This document shows positions 26,017 to 35,376 of a stretch of DNA of 64,000 nt, one piece after another (the stretch's first letter is position 1; each line of letters opens with the position of its first letter). A program made the position numbers and the translations under genes. Source of the stretch: Verrucomicrobiales bacterium (lineage in GTDB: Bacteria; Verrucomicrobiota; Verrucomicrobiia; Verrucomicrobiales; DEV007); NCBI GenBank assembly GCA_029213005.1, contig JARGPI010000019.1:1-64000 (forward strand), in the 5' to 3' direction. The notes under the pieces are model-generated. The model did no database searches and was not told where the DNA came from. It saw only the letters and a list, made by a program, of their open reading frames with translations.

Positions 26017-26714
26017 CGGAGCAATAGCTTTTCAAAATCAAAAAGCTTTTTGCGATAAACGTTTAAATCAACCCGCCCTCGAATTCCCGGTACCCGCCCA
26101 CGGTTCGTGTATTGCCAAAATACCCAATCGGGAGCCCAATCCGTCACTTTAGTTTTGATTTCCCGGGCCCAAAGGCGATCAATCATTCTCCCTTCGAAAT
26201 AGTTTTCCAAAAACTCCCGAGTCGTATAAATGATTGGCTTCACACCGTAGTAACTTTCCATCGCATCCTGCAGAATTTTCAGCTCTTCATAAAATTCGGC
26301 ATCACTCATCCGGGAACGGGACTTCGAAAACTCCACATCAATTACCGGAGGTAACATCCCGACCTCTTTGGGAACGTTCGAAATGAAATTCAACGCCTGA
26401 GATTCTCCCGAACTCGTAGTCGAAAAGAAGTGATAGGCCCCTCGATAAACTCCTGCTTTCTTCGACTCCGACCAGTTATTCTGAAACCGGTTATCCTGCC
26501 AGTTGGAGCCTTCCGTCGCCTTGATAAAGGCAAATTTAACACCCGACACTTTCACCTTCGCCCAATTGACCGGCCCGTTATGATGAGAAACATCAATGCC
26601 ACTGATGGGATACTTGTCAGGATCCGGTCGGTTCGGCACCCACCAACCCAAATACCAGGCCACACAAACAAAGGCGACAAGAGCGACGAAGAGAACACTG
26701 ATCTTTCGAATCAT
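26013..26714 (-). CDS. Membrane-anchored GH25 lysozyme-like muramidase
   Basis: A 233-residue protein with one N-terminal hydrophobic segment (about 5-22), likely a signal anchor or signal peptide, and one GH25 domain. Catalytic-site motifs are GIDVSHHNG (39-47), AYHFFS (93-98) and PVIDVEFS (123-130, with the Asp and Glu pair), followed by WQYTNRGRVPGIRGRVDLNVY. It should cleave the glycan of peptidoglycan in the periplasm. It may serve growth or attack on other cells. Convergent with the symporter gene. Confidence 0.92.
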   Translation of the reverse strand: MIRKISVLFVALVAFVCVAWYLGWWVPNRPDPDKYPISGIDVSHHNGPVNWAKVKVSGVKFAFIKATEGSNWQDNRFQNNWSESKKAGVYRGAYHFFSTTSSGESQALNFISNVPKEVGMLPPVIDVEFSKSRSRMSDAEFYEELKILQDAMESYYGVKPIIYTTREFLENYFEGRMIDRLWAREIKTKVTDWAPDWVFWQYTNRGRVPGIRGRVDLNVYRKKLFDFEKLLLR

Positions 26715-26820
26715 CGGCTTGAATTATGCTTCCCGGGATCATAAAACACCAGACAAAACCAGATCGGGATATCTCTCCTTAATCAATTTGTGCTAGTTTA
26801 CGACCCTCAAACCATATTCA

Positions 26821-27234
26821 ATGAATTTCGAAATTACGAATCATCCCAAGCCTGCAGATACGGATTTCATCGCCGCCCAGACTCGAAAATTTAACGATGC
26901 CTTTGTCAAAAATGACTTTTCGCCACTCTGCGTCTTTGTCCGCGATGATGCCGGCGAACTTATCGCAGGATTAAACGGCAAAACCTACTGGAACTATCTG
27001 GAAATTTCATTTCTCTGGGTTCACAACCACCAGCGGGGATCCGGAATCGGAACCAAACTTATCCAAACGACTGAGAGCGAGGCGGTAAAACGCGGGTGCA
27101 AATACTCCATGCTTGATACCTATAGTTTCCAGGCCCTGCCCTTTTACCTTCGGCATGGATATGAGGAATTCGGAAGACTCGAGGGATTCTGCGGCGAATA
27201 CACCCGATACTTTCTCCGGAAACAGTTGTTATAG
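26821..27234 (+). CDS. GNAT-family N-acetyltransferase
   Basis: A 137-residue single-domain protein. The acetyl-CoA motif is QRGSGIGTKL (71-80), preceded by the strand LEISFLWVHN and followed by TYSFQALPFYLRHGYEEFG, the motif B pattern. It moves an acetyl group to an unknown amine. It stands alone on the plus strand between two minus-strand genes; its stop is 7 bp from that of the small membrane gene. Confidence 0.9.
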   Translation: MNFEITNHPKPADTDFIAAQTRKFNDAFVKNDFSPLCVFVRDDAGELIAGLNGKTYWNYLEISFLWVHNHQRGSGIGTKLIQTTESEAVKRGCKYSMLDTYSFQALPFYLRHGYEEFGRLEGFCGEYTRYFLRKQLL

Positions 27235-27241
27235 TCCCAGC

Positions 27242-27478
27242 TTAGAAAATCATATAGATCGCCAGTTGAACCAGAAGAGCGATCAAGGCCCAAAAGCGGA
27301 GGTTGGACGACAGATCGACCTTCGTAACTCCCTCCGGCATCCAGCGATCTTTAGGCAGCCTCCAAACCCAGATAATTAAGCTGATGAAAAAGAGGGCAAA
27401 AAGCACCCGCACCATCGGCATCGGGACCGCCGTCACGAAATCGCGAATCACATTTCCTATATGATGAAAAGGCGTCAT
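27242..27478 (-). CDS. Small two-helix membrane protein coupled to the SSS symporter
   Basis: A 78-residue protein with hydrophobic segments MVRVLFALFFISLIIWVW and FWALIALLVQLAIYMIF around a short loop that has RLPKDRWMPEGVTKVDL. Its start codon overlaps the symporter stop by one base (TAATG), so it is translated with it and may be a subunit or accessory of the transporter. I do not know a named family; short proteins of this type follow SSS genes in PVC genomes as I recall. Confidence 0.75.
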   Translation of the reverse strand: MTPFHHIGNVIRDFVTAVPMPMVRVLFALFFISLIIWVWRLPKDRWMPEGVTKVDLSSNLRFWALIALLVQLAIYMIF

Positions 27479-29025
27479 TAGATGGTTTCAGGGCTTCCTC
27501 CAGGAGTTAGAAAATCCGTTTTTTCCGCCGGATCAGGCCTCGTCAAAAGACTCATCGCCACGACCACGACCACCGCCGTCAAAAATGCCCAGACTGAGAA
27601 GTAGAGAAATGCCTCCGAGACTTTGAAGAGGGGCTCGATACCCAACTCAGTATGCCACTGTTGCATTCCCCACAAAGTGACGGACATCGCGATTCCACTG
27701 AGAAATCCGGCAACCGCGCCTTTGCCATTGGCCCGCTTCCACAGGAAACCCAGTAAAATGACCGCCAGTGCTGGACCCTGAAAAAATGCCATCAGAGTTT
27801 GGAATATCGCAAAAATCGGAGTGCCTTCGCCGGCTTTCATTATCCAGAAGGCAAACAGGACCGCCCATACCATCAGTGCCGCAGTGCAGCCCCGACCCAC
27901 ATTAAGAATCTGTCGATCGGTAGCATTTCTATTCCCGTATCGCAGATAAAAATCATTCGTAATCACCGTAGCCGAGGCATTCAAATAGCTATCAACACTG
28001 GACATCAATGCCGCAACAAATGCCGCGAGGAATATTCCCCGAATCCCTACCGGTAACACATGCGCAACGAGAGTGGGAAATGCATTATCACCGTCGGCAA
28101 GGTCCGGAAATTTCGCGAGAGCGATCAATCCGGGAATCACGATAATTACCGGAATCAGCGTTTTCAACAGAGCCCCCCAGACAAATGCCGCCTGTGCCTG
28201 AAACTGCGATTTTGCACCCAGAGACCGTTGCACAATGGCCTGATTCCCGATCCAGTAAGCTGGAGATAAAATGAGGGCGAGACCTATCAAAATTCCGGGC
28301 CACACAAACGGTGATTCGCTGTCCGCGGGAACGATGAGTTCCCCGTGATTTTCAGTCCTTTCTCCGAGGGCATTGATTTTTTCCATCATATTTCCCCAAC
28401 CACCGAGATCGCTCAATCCCAGAAGCAATACAAGGAGGCACCCACCAATCATGACAGCACACTGTATTGTATCTGTATAGACCACAGCTTTGAGTCCTCC
28501 TGCAAAAGTATAGACACCAACCAGGACAGCCGTCAAAAGAATGGAAACCACCGGCGACCACCCCAGTAATACATTTAACATCTTGGCCGAGGCAAAGAGC
28601 ATGATCCCCAGGTTGCACGCCATAAAAAGCACCCAGCAAATCGCAAGAGCAGCTCGCATCCCTGCGTTATAGCGACGCTCCATAAACTCCGGAATCGTAT
28701 AAATCCCGGTTCGGTAGAAAACCGGTATAAAAATAAACGCTGCGACAATCATTGCCGGGACACAGCCAATCCACTCAAAATTTGCCGCTGAAATCCCGTG
28801 ACGATAAGCCGCTCCGCCCACTCCGATGATATCCGTGCCGCCAATATCACTCGCCACCAGCGACATTCCTATCGCCCACCAGGGTAAGGTTCGCCCGGCG
28901 AGGAAAAAGTCTTTGCCGCTTTTGAATTTCCAGCCCAGAGCGAGGCCGAAGACAACCGTGCCGATCAGGTAAACCGCAATAATGGCATAATCAATTCCTG
29001 CCAAGGTGGTGGTAGCTTCGTTCAC
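27478..29025 (-). CDS. Sodium:solute symporter (SSS family, SGLT-like)
   Basis: A 515-residue inner-membrane protein with about 13-14 helices. It matches the SSS pattern: GKDFFLAGRTLPWWAIGMS, SLVASDIGGTDIIGVGG, YTFAGGLKAVVYTDTIQ, VALMSSVDSYLNASATVITND. It imports a sugar or other solute with Na+. SGLT-like members with GGLKAVVYTD mostly take up sugars. The small membrane gene overlaps its stop. It could supply monosaccharides released by secreted enzymes, which is inference. Confidence 0.92.
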   Translation of the reverse strand: MNEATTTLAGIDYAIIAVYLIGTVVFGLALGWKFKSGKDFFLAGRTLPWWAIGMSLVASDIGGTDIIGVGGAAYRHGISAANFEWIGCVPAMIVAAFIFIPVFYRTGIYTIPEFMERRYNAGMRAALAICWVLFMACNLGIMLFASAKMLNVLLGWSPVVSILLTAVLVGVYTFAGGLKAVVYTDTIQCAVMIGGCLLVLLLGLSDLGGWGNMMEKINALGERTENHGELIVPADSESPFVWPGILIGLALILSPAYWIGNQAIVQRSLGAKSQFQAQAAFVWGALLKTLIPVIIVIPGLIALAKFPDLADGDNAFPTLVAHVLPVGIRGIFLAAFVAALMSSVDSYLNASATVITNDFYLRYGNRNATDRQILNVGRGCTAALMVWAVLFAFWIMKAGEGTPIFAIFQTLMAFFQGPALAVILLGFLWKRANGKGAVAGFLSGIAMSVTLWGMQQWHTELGIEPLFKVSEAFLYFSVWAFLTAVVVVVAMSLLTRPDPAEKTDFLTPGGSPETI

Positions 29026-29156
29026 ACAGGGTTTTTACCAATTTGAACCTCAAGAAGCAATGGGAATTATGATTTTTTGAGGGCGTTTCGCCCCTGAAAT
29101 TGCTAATGGCTTTTTCCGTAATCCACGATTAAAACTAAGAATCACACGAATCAAAC

Positions 29157-32123
29157 ATGGCGAGAAAGTTCATTAAACCTAAGCAGTTTTTCGAACAGCT
29201 CAGTCTGGGGCTCGTCTTTGAAGACGCCAAACCGGATCTGGCTGAGGCTATTCCCCGCATTTCGCATCATTATGTGGGATGGGATCGCCCCGTGCTGGAT
29301 AGTGCTGTCGAGTTCCTCGTCGGTGATTGGGACGGAACCGGAGCGCTCGATCTCTCCGGTGATCTCGTGCTCGCGCCAACTCGTCATGCAGGGCGGCGCC
29401 TCCGGGAAGCCCTCGCTATCGCCGCAGCGGAGTATGACGCTGCAGTGCTGCCTCCCCTGGTAGTGACCACCAATTTTCTGACGGATCCGGCTCGCCTCGA
29501 GGATCTGAAAGCACCTGCTCCGGATCGGGCAATGACTCTCGCAATCTGGGCGTCTGCGATGCTCGATCTCGATCTGGCTCGATTTCGCAACGTGTTCCCC
29601 ATCGATCCAGTCGACAGAAACCTCTCCTGGGCGATGAATCTGGCGAATGACTTGCTTCAGGTGCGCGATCTGCTCTGTCGCGAAGGACTCAGTTTCGCCA
29701 CGGCAAGCAAACGACTCGGTCCCGAGGAAATGGAGGCCAATCGCTGGCGGGAATTGGCCCGGATCGAAAAACAAGTCGTCGCCCGGACCAAACAGCTGGG
29801 ATACACCGATGTGGTCGAGGCCAATCACAAGGCAGCGAAAACCGTAAATTTACCTCCGGAAGTCAATCATATCGTGATTCTGGCCTGCCCGGATCTTCCC
29901 GGCATGGCATGTCGAACGCTTCAGGACTATTCCAGAAAATTCCCTGTCGATATCGTGATCGCCGCACCGGAAGAACGGAAATCCTGGTTTGATGACTGGG
30001 GCAACCCGCTTCCCGAAATCTGGAACGATGCAGAAATCGATCTCCCCAATCCCGGTGAAACCATTCAATCAGCGGCCAATCCATCCGAACAGGCCGATGC
30101 CGTTTGCGAGCTGATATCCGGCCACTCCAACCCGGCTCTGACGACCGCTATCGGAGTTCCCGATCCCGAAACCATCGCTCCGATTGAGCAAGCCCTGGCA
30201 GCGCGTCACTGGTCAACCCATGATCCCTCCGGTAAACCGCTCAAGCAAAATTCCACCTACTACCTGCTCGAGCAAACCCATCGACTGATCGAATCCGGTT
30301 CGTTCGATGCCTTTCGCCAACTGTTGCGAATTCCCGATTGGCTCGCAGCGATGATGCGCTCCGTGGACCTATCCACCGACAAACTCGTCTCCCGCACCGG
30401 ATTTGTCCGGATGATGGACAAGCTCGCTCTCGAAACCCTACCTGACAATCTCGGCGACGCTAAAGCAGCAGCGAGTCGCAAATTCCGAAACCATATCGAA
30501 CTGGAACATGGGATTATCTGGATTCAAAACTGGATTAAGCGGTTCAATCAGGATGATTTTGGCGACACCTTGATTCAATACCTCGTTGATATATTCGAGA
30601 AAAAATCCTTTTCCGACGAAGAGGAGGATCCCTTTCCCGAAGTAGCGGGCCACATCATGCAGTGCATCGATGTCCTTCGGGATACCGAAAAAGTATTCAA
30701 CAAACCTCTTAACACAGCGAGTCAGTTCGAACTACTTCTTGAACTGATCAAAGATCGCCGACTCTATCCCGATCGCAGTGCGAAGAATATCGATCTCGAA
30801 GGTTGGATCGAACTTCTCTGGGAAGACGCACCACACCTCGTCGTGACCGGAATGAATGACAGCTGCGTTCCGGAATCGATCACCAGCCATGCCTACTTAC
30901 CAAACGGAGCCCGCAAATTTCTCGGTATCGCCGATAACGACAGCCGCTTCGCCAGGGATGCTTACCTACTTTCACTAATGGTGGAAAGTCGCCGCAACAA
31001 CGGAGGCCGGGTTGACTTCGTTTTTGGACGACAAAGCGTGTCGGGAGATCCACTCCGTCCTTCCCGACTGCTTTTCCAGTGCCCCGACGACGAATTACCT
31101 TCGCGCACCCTCCAGTTTTTCTCCGGTGAATCAAAAGATAAACAATTGCTACCGTGGCATCTCGCCTGGAAGCTGAAGCCTGAAAAACTACCCGAAGATG
31201 CCAAAGTCTTTCAACGGCTTTCCGTGACCGCTTTCAAAGCTTATCTCACCTGCCCGTTCCGGTTCTACCTCAAGTTCGGACTGGAGATGGAAGATGTCGA
31301 GCTCGACAAGAGTGAAATGAACGCCATGGAATTCGGAAACCTGGTTCATGACACCTTGGAAGCCTTTGGTAAAGACGAAGAAGCCAGCCAATACACCAAC
31401 CCGGACAAAATACGCGACTTTTTCTACGATCAAATCGACCGAATCCTGAACTACACTTTTGGAAAGCAGTGGACCACTCCCGTCGTAATCCAACGTGAAG
31501 CCGCACGCCAGCGTCTCAGCTGGTGGGCCGATATCGAAGCGGAACAACGAAAAGCAGGATGGCAGATTCTCGATCCCGAATCCCAGATCGGGTCCGACGA
31601 AGAACCCTACATGATAGATGGAATGTGGATTCGAGGCCGGATCGATCGGATTGAAAAACACAATCAATTTGGGTATCGGGTTTTTGATTTCAAAACTATG
31701 TCTCCCAAAGACAAACAGGTCGTGGAATTCCACGTCACACCGATCAAGAGAAGCGAAGATATCGACAGTTTCCCGGAGTGGTGCCGGGTCACTAACGATA
31801 GCGGAAAACTCTCGCGCTGGATCGACCTGCAACTTCCACTTTATCGACTCGCATTGGAAGAACGGTTTCCCGGCGAAAAGATTTCAGTCGGCTATGTCAC
31901 CCTCGGCAGGACCCGCAAGGAGGTCGCGATCAGTATGTGGGAAGATATCGACGACCGTTATCTCGAATCCGCAAAAGACTGCGTCTCCGGCATCATCGAA
32001 TCAGTGCGGAACCAACGGTTCTGGCCCCCGACCGAGCGGCTTCCCTACCGTGACAATTTTGAAGAACTCTTCTTCGGAGATCCACTGACCTCGGTGGATC
32101 CGTCGTGTTTCACCGATAATTAG
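29157..32123 (+). CDS. AddB/RecB-like PD-(D/E)XK nuclease
   Basis: A 988-residue cytoplasmic protein. The first two thirds resemble the inactivated helicase-like body of AddB proteins (DLVLAPTRHAGRRLREAL, VVTGMNDSCVPES). The C-terminal nuclease domain starts at LSVTAFKAYLTCPFRFYLKF, has EFGNLVHDTLEAF with the metal-binding His, and the active centre GRIDRIEKHN...YRVFDFKT (D and the E/D-x-K order). AddB works with AddA in double-strand-break repair; no addA is next to it here. The iron-sulfur cysteine set is incomplete at the C terminus as far as I can see. It is flanked by unrelated genes. Confidence 0.85.
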   Translation: MARKFIKPKQFFEQLSLGLVFEDAKPDLAEAIPRISHHYVGWDRPVLDSAVEFLVGDWDGTGALDLSGDLVLAPTRHAGRRLREALAIAAAEYDAAVLPPLVVTTNFLTDPARLEDLKAPAPDRAMTLAIWASAMLDLDLARFRNVFPIDPVDRNLSWAMNLANDLLQVRDLLCREGLSFATASKRLGPEEMEANRWRELARIEKQVVARTKQLGYTDVVEANHKAAKTVNLPPEVNHIVILACPDLPGMACRTLQDYSRKFPVDIVIAAPEERKSWFDDWGNPLPEIWNDAEIDLPNPGETIQSAANPSEQADAVCELISGHSNPALTTAIGVPDPETIAPIEQALAARHWSTHDPSGKPLKQNSTYYLLEQTHRLIESGSFDAFRQLLRIPDWLAAMMRSVDLSTDKLVSRTGFVRMMDKLALETLPDNLGDAKAAASRKFRNHIELEHGIIWIQNWIKRFNQDDFGDTLIQYLVDIFEKKSFSDEEEDPFPEVAGHIMQCIDVLRDTEKVFNKPLNTASQFELLLELIKDRRLYPDRSAKNIDLEGWIELLWEDAPHLVVTGMNDSCVPESITSHAYLPNGARKFLGIADNDSRFARDAYLLSLMVESRRNNGGRVDFVFGRQSVSGDPLRPSRLLFQCPDDELPSRTLQFFSGESKDKQLLPWHLAWKLKPEKLPEDAKVFQRLSVTAFKAYLTCPFRFYLKFGLEMEDVELDKSEMNAMEFGNLVHDTLEAFGKDEEASQYTNPDKIRDFFYDQIDRILNYTFGKQWTTPVVIQREAARQRLSWWADIEAEQRKAGWQILDPESQIGSDEEPYMIDGMWIRGRIDRIEKHNQFGYRVFDFKTMSPKDKQVVEFHVTPIKRSEDIDSFPEWCRVTNDSGKLSRWIDLQLPLYRLALEERFPGEKISVGYVTLGRTRKEVAISMWEDIDDRYLESAKDCVSGIIESVRNQRFWPPTERLPYRDNFEELFFGDPLTSVDPSCFTDN

Positions 32124-32143
32124 CCCTATACGGAATCGACAAG

Positions 32144-33046
32144 CTATTCAGCCACCAGTTTTAAAATCTCGGGTTCAGCCACTTTTGCAAAGGAGATGAT
32201 TTTCTCGATCTCTTTGATCGAGGCCACTTCAACTCCGGCTTTGACCAGACCTTCGCAGATGTCTTCGGCCGCCTGCTTTTGGGGACCGGATTCTGCCATG
32301 CTTACTGCAAAAAGAAACGAATTCGGTAACATCCCGAGCGATTTTAAACGGTTTACTTTCGCTATCCACTCATCTCCGTGAGTATAGATTCGGGTCGGCG
32401 AGGATTGTGTCAGATTCAATGGCTTGATCGCTTTCGCCGGACTGTCGGCACCTTCCGGTGTGTAGGCAAGAGGTATACCGACGTGATAGGTTTCTGTCCC
32501 GACCCGGGAACATTCGCGGTAGTAACGATCCAACTTCGCCTTGCGAAGGATGACCTTGAGATCGCGGACCAGCTTTTTCTCTTCGTAATCGATTGGCGTC
32601 AGGTTTTGATGCTCGACATACCGGGCAAACAAATCTTCGATCGCAAGATCCATATCATTCGTCAAGCGAGTGCCCTTGATGGGATGGAAAAACGGAGAGC
32701 TCCGCGGCCGGGAAAGATGCTGAAACAAATCGACGTTCCCTTCGTTCAAAAACATATCAGTCTGAGCGGGATGCGACTTTCCACTTCCGGAATCATCGGC
32801 CCAGAGATTGGTCTCAATCGCCAGAGTCGACAGTTCATTATCGAGACGACGCAAACCGGTTCGGTAGATCGAGATATCTATTTCGGGGAAACAGGACCGA
32901 ACCCGCTTGGTTCGCTGTGCGGGTAGCAGCCGATACGCCAGATACCGGCTCCGGGTTTCGACGGCGAGCACCCCCACATTGACGAATTCGCCGATCTCTT
33001 CGAAAGGCCGGAATCCGATGATGGCATAATGTAAAACAAGTTCCAT
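32144..33046 (-). CDS. DUF3037 protein, partner of HipA-like kinase
   Basis: From ATG 33046 a 300-residue protein whose N terminus MELVLHYAIIGFRPFEEIGE is the DUF3037 pattern (HYAIIRFxP...EFVNVGVL), followed by LLPAQRTKRVRSCFP. The frame can start nine codons earlier (33073), which would overlap the upstream gene; GAGAA before 33046 favours the shorter form. The function is unknown. DUF3037 genes commonly follow a HipA_2-type kinase gene, as here with a gap of 4 bp, so it probably acts with it. The C-terminal helices are not recognised. Confidence 0.82.
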   Translation of the reverse strand: MELVLHYAIIGFRPFEEIGEFVNVGVLAVETRSRYLAYRLLPAQRTKRVRSCFPEIDISIYRTGLRRLDNELSTLAIETNLWADDSGSGKSHPAQTDMFLNEGNVDLFQHLSRPRSSPFFHPIKGTRLTNDMDLAIEDLFARYVEHQNLTPIDYEEKKLVRDLKVILRKAKLDRYYRECSRVGTETYHVGIPLAYTPEGADSPAKAIKPLNLTQSSPTRIYTHGDEWIAKVNRLKSLGMLPNSFLFAVSMAESGPQKQAAEDICEGLVKAGVEVASIKEIEKIISFAKVAEPEILKLVAE

Positions 33047-33050
33047 TTCT

Positions 33051-33782
33051 CTATATCGGGAGGATGTCTCCAACCGGGTGTTTTGGCTTCAGCAATGCAG
33101 CTTCAAAAGTCTCCGGAGTCAATGTGGCGCGCGAGGTTCCCGTTTCATCCTTTAACCATTCCTCAGGGATGTGTTTCCAGATTTTCGGCAGGTGTTTCAG
33201 CGTGGATTCAAATCGCGTTCTCAGTTTGGAGACGGTGTCTTTTTCGATAAAAGGCCGGACATCGCGAAAGACGTGTTCTTTCAAAAACTCCCCGGTATCG
33301 AATTCGGTATCCAGCGCACGGTCGTGGTCGATCGCAGCGATCGATCCCATCATGGGATCCCACAAAAGATTAGGACTTCCACCGATCCTGGTGAGTCGGC
33401 GATCGGAATTCGATGTCCACCAATCGAAGCAAATCACGGCGATTTTCATATCGTCGGAAATATGCCGGATGTGAGATTGCCCGAGGTCCTCGCCAAAGGG
33501 AATTCGCTTTGAACCGAATGCGATTCCCGGCTCAAAGTCGCGGCGGTCTTTCGCGAGGGCCTGTTTTGCGAGCAGCTCCGGGATCTCCACGGTTTCGAAC
33601 TCAGCCACTGGAATTCCGAAATCGATCGCGAGATGACCCATGACCCATTCGAGAACCAGTTGGTCCCAGGTAACGTTATTTCGTTTCACAAACCAGGACT
33701 GGCCCCCCGCATCCCGGCAGAGAAAAGGGCGGCTGATTCCGGTTTCGGCTCTCCCGTGGATACTGACGATCTGTTTTCGCAT
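33051..33782 (-). CDS. HipA-like kinase (HipA_2 type)
   Basis: A 243-residue short kinase-like protein. Recognised by QSWFVKRNN (ATP-binding Lys), LVLEWVMGHLAIDFGIPVAEF, the FDWWTSNSDRRLTR stretch (catalytic Asp in the NSDR position) and IAAIDHDRALD with the metal Asp. It lacks the N-terminal HipA domain of the toxin at 22498-23925, and no HTH antitoxin is adjacent; instead it is followed by the DUF3037 gene. Activity and target are unknown. Convergent with nothing close; mmsA lies just upstream on the same strand with a gap of about 52 bp. Confidence 0.82.
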   Translation of the reverse strand: MRKQIVSIHGRAETGISRPFLCRDAGGQSWFVKRNNVTWDQLVLEWVMGHLAIDFGIPVAEFETVEIPELLAKQALAKDRRDFEPGIAFGSKRIPFGEDLGQSHIRHISDDMKIAVICFDWWTSNSDRRLTRIGGSPNLLWDPMMGSIAAIDHDRALDTEFDTGEFLKEHVFRDVRPFIEKDTVSKLRTRFESTLKHLPKIWKHIPEEWLKDETGTSRATLTPETFEAALLKPKHPVGDILPI

Positions 33783-33834
33783 GGTGGCTCTGACCCGCTA
33801 CCTTAGGGAGGGTGGGCAGAGACTCAATCAGTTT

Positions 33835-35319
33835 TTAATCCCGGTGCCACACATCGCCTTCACCAGCGGCAAACCAGCGCTCTGTGTAGACTTTGGCCCG
33901 GGTGAAAAACATGACCGACTCGCGGCCCTGCAAGTGAAGATCGCCGAAGAAGGAATAATCCCATCCCGCGAAGGGAAAATAGGCGAGGGGAGCGGGAACT
34001 CCGACATTGATCCCGACCATTCCGGCTTTGACGCGGTGACGAAACTCGCGGGCGATCCCGCCGTTCTGAGTGTAGATGCAGGCTCCGTTTCCAAATGCGA
34101 CCTTTCCGGCGAGCTCAAGAGCGTCACCAAGATTATCCATCCGCATGACATTCAAAACCGGCCCGAAAACCTCTTCCTGGAAAATCTTCATCCCTTCTTT
34201 GACACCATCGACCACGGATGCACCGAGGTAAAACCCGTCCGGATACTGATCCACTTTTGCCTCGCGGCCATCAACCAGCAGGTCACAGCCTTCATCAACC
34301 GCTGACTGAATCAAGCCCGCAACCCGATCGCGATGCTGCGGAGTGATCACCCCGCCGAGTTTAACAGATGAAGACTCGTGCGTCGGGCCGACCGTCATCG
34401 CTTTGGCCGACTCCGCAATCGCCGGAACAAAACGATCACCTGCATTTCCGACCGTAACAGCCGTTGAGCCCGCCATGCAACGCTGGCCGGAACAACCAAA
34501 AGCGGCATCGGTCAATCCTTCGACCGCTTTTCCAAAATCCGCGTCAGGCATGACCACGACAAAATTCTTTGCGCCCCCGGCTGCCTGAACCCGCTTTCCA
34601 TTCGCGGTTCCAGTCCGGTGAATATATTCCGCCACGGGAGAAGAACCGACGAACGAGATCGCTGCGACATCAGGATGCTCCAGCAGAGCATCGACACAGG
34701 CTTTTCCGCCGTGAACCACCGAAAACACACCTTTCGGCAGGCCTGCTTCCTCGAAAAGTTCAATCAGCCGGATCCCGGTGAGAGGCACTTTTTCGCTGGG
34801 CTTCAATATGAAAGTGTTTCCGCAGGCGATCGCCATGGGATACATCCACATCGGCACCAGGGCGGGAAAGTTGTAGGGACAAATCCCGACGCATACTCCG
34901 ATGGGTTGCCGGACAACCGAGCAGTCGATTCCCCGGGCGACATTTTCAAGCACCTCGCCTTTCAACATATCGGTGATCCCGCAGGCATATTCCGCGACTT
35001 CGATACCGCGACGGAGATCGCCCCGCGCTTCCGTGATTGTTTTGCCGTGCTCCAAAACGATCAGCGAAGCAAGTTCCTCGAAATGCTCCTCCAGCAGGAG
35101 GCAATACCGCATCATAATCCGGACTCGCTCGACCGGCGGCGTCTGCCACCAGTCTTCAAAGGCCGCTTTGGCCGCTTGCACCGCATCGTCAACCACATCG
35201 GCGCCGCACATGGGAACCCGGGCGATAATATCACCGGTGGACGGGTTGTGAACCGGCGAGGTTTCGGCAGTCTCCGGAACGGACCAGGTGCCGTTAATCA
35301 AAATTGGGCAAGCTTTCAT
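33835..35319 (-). CDS. mmsA: CoA-acylating methylmalonate-semialdehyde dehydrogenase
   Basis: A 494-residue aldehyde dehydrogenase of the MMSDH subfamily, which turns methylmalonate semialdehyde and malonate semialdehyde into propionyl-CoA or acetyl-CoA with NAD+. Motifs: HGKTITEARGDLRRGIEV, PYNFPALVPMWMYPMAIACG (the subfamily mark), ISFVGSSPVAEYI for NAD, and the catalytic Cys in CSGQRCMAGS; the general-base Glu of other ALDHs is replaced by Asn, in GGAKNF, as in MMSDH. It acts in valine or inositol breakdown. No iol or other mms genes are next to it. Confidence 0.93.
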   Translation of the reverse strand: MKACPILINGTWSVPETAETSPVHNPSTGDIIARVPMCGADVVDDAVQAAKAAFEDWWQTPPVERVRIMMRYCLLLEEHFEELASLIVLEHGKTITEARGDLRRGIEVAEYACGITDMLKGEVLENVARGIDCSVVRQPIGVCVGICPYNFPALVPMWMYPMAIACGNTFILKPSEKVPLTGIRLIELFEEAGLPKGVFSVVHGGKACVDALLEHPDVAAISFVGSSPVAEYIHRTGTANGKRVQAAGGAKNFVVVMPDADFGKAVEGLTDAAFGCSGQRCMAGSTAVTVGNAGDRFVPAIAESAKAMTVGPTHESSSVKLGGVITPQHRDRVAGLIQSAVDEGCDLLVDGREAKVDQYPDGFYLGASVVDGVKEGMKIFQEEVFGPVLNVMRMDNLGDALELAGKVAFGNGACIYTQNGGIAREFRHRVKAGMVGINVGVPAPLAYFPFAGWDYSFFGDLHLQGRESVMFFTRAKVYTERWFAAGEGDVWHRD

Positions 35320-35376
35320 ATTGTGGTTGAAATTACCACATTTTTCCGGGGGGAAGTCAATCGCGAGCCGCCGACT

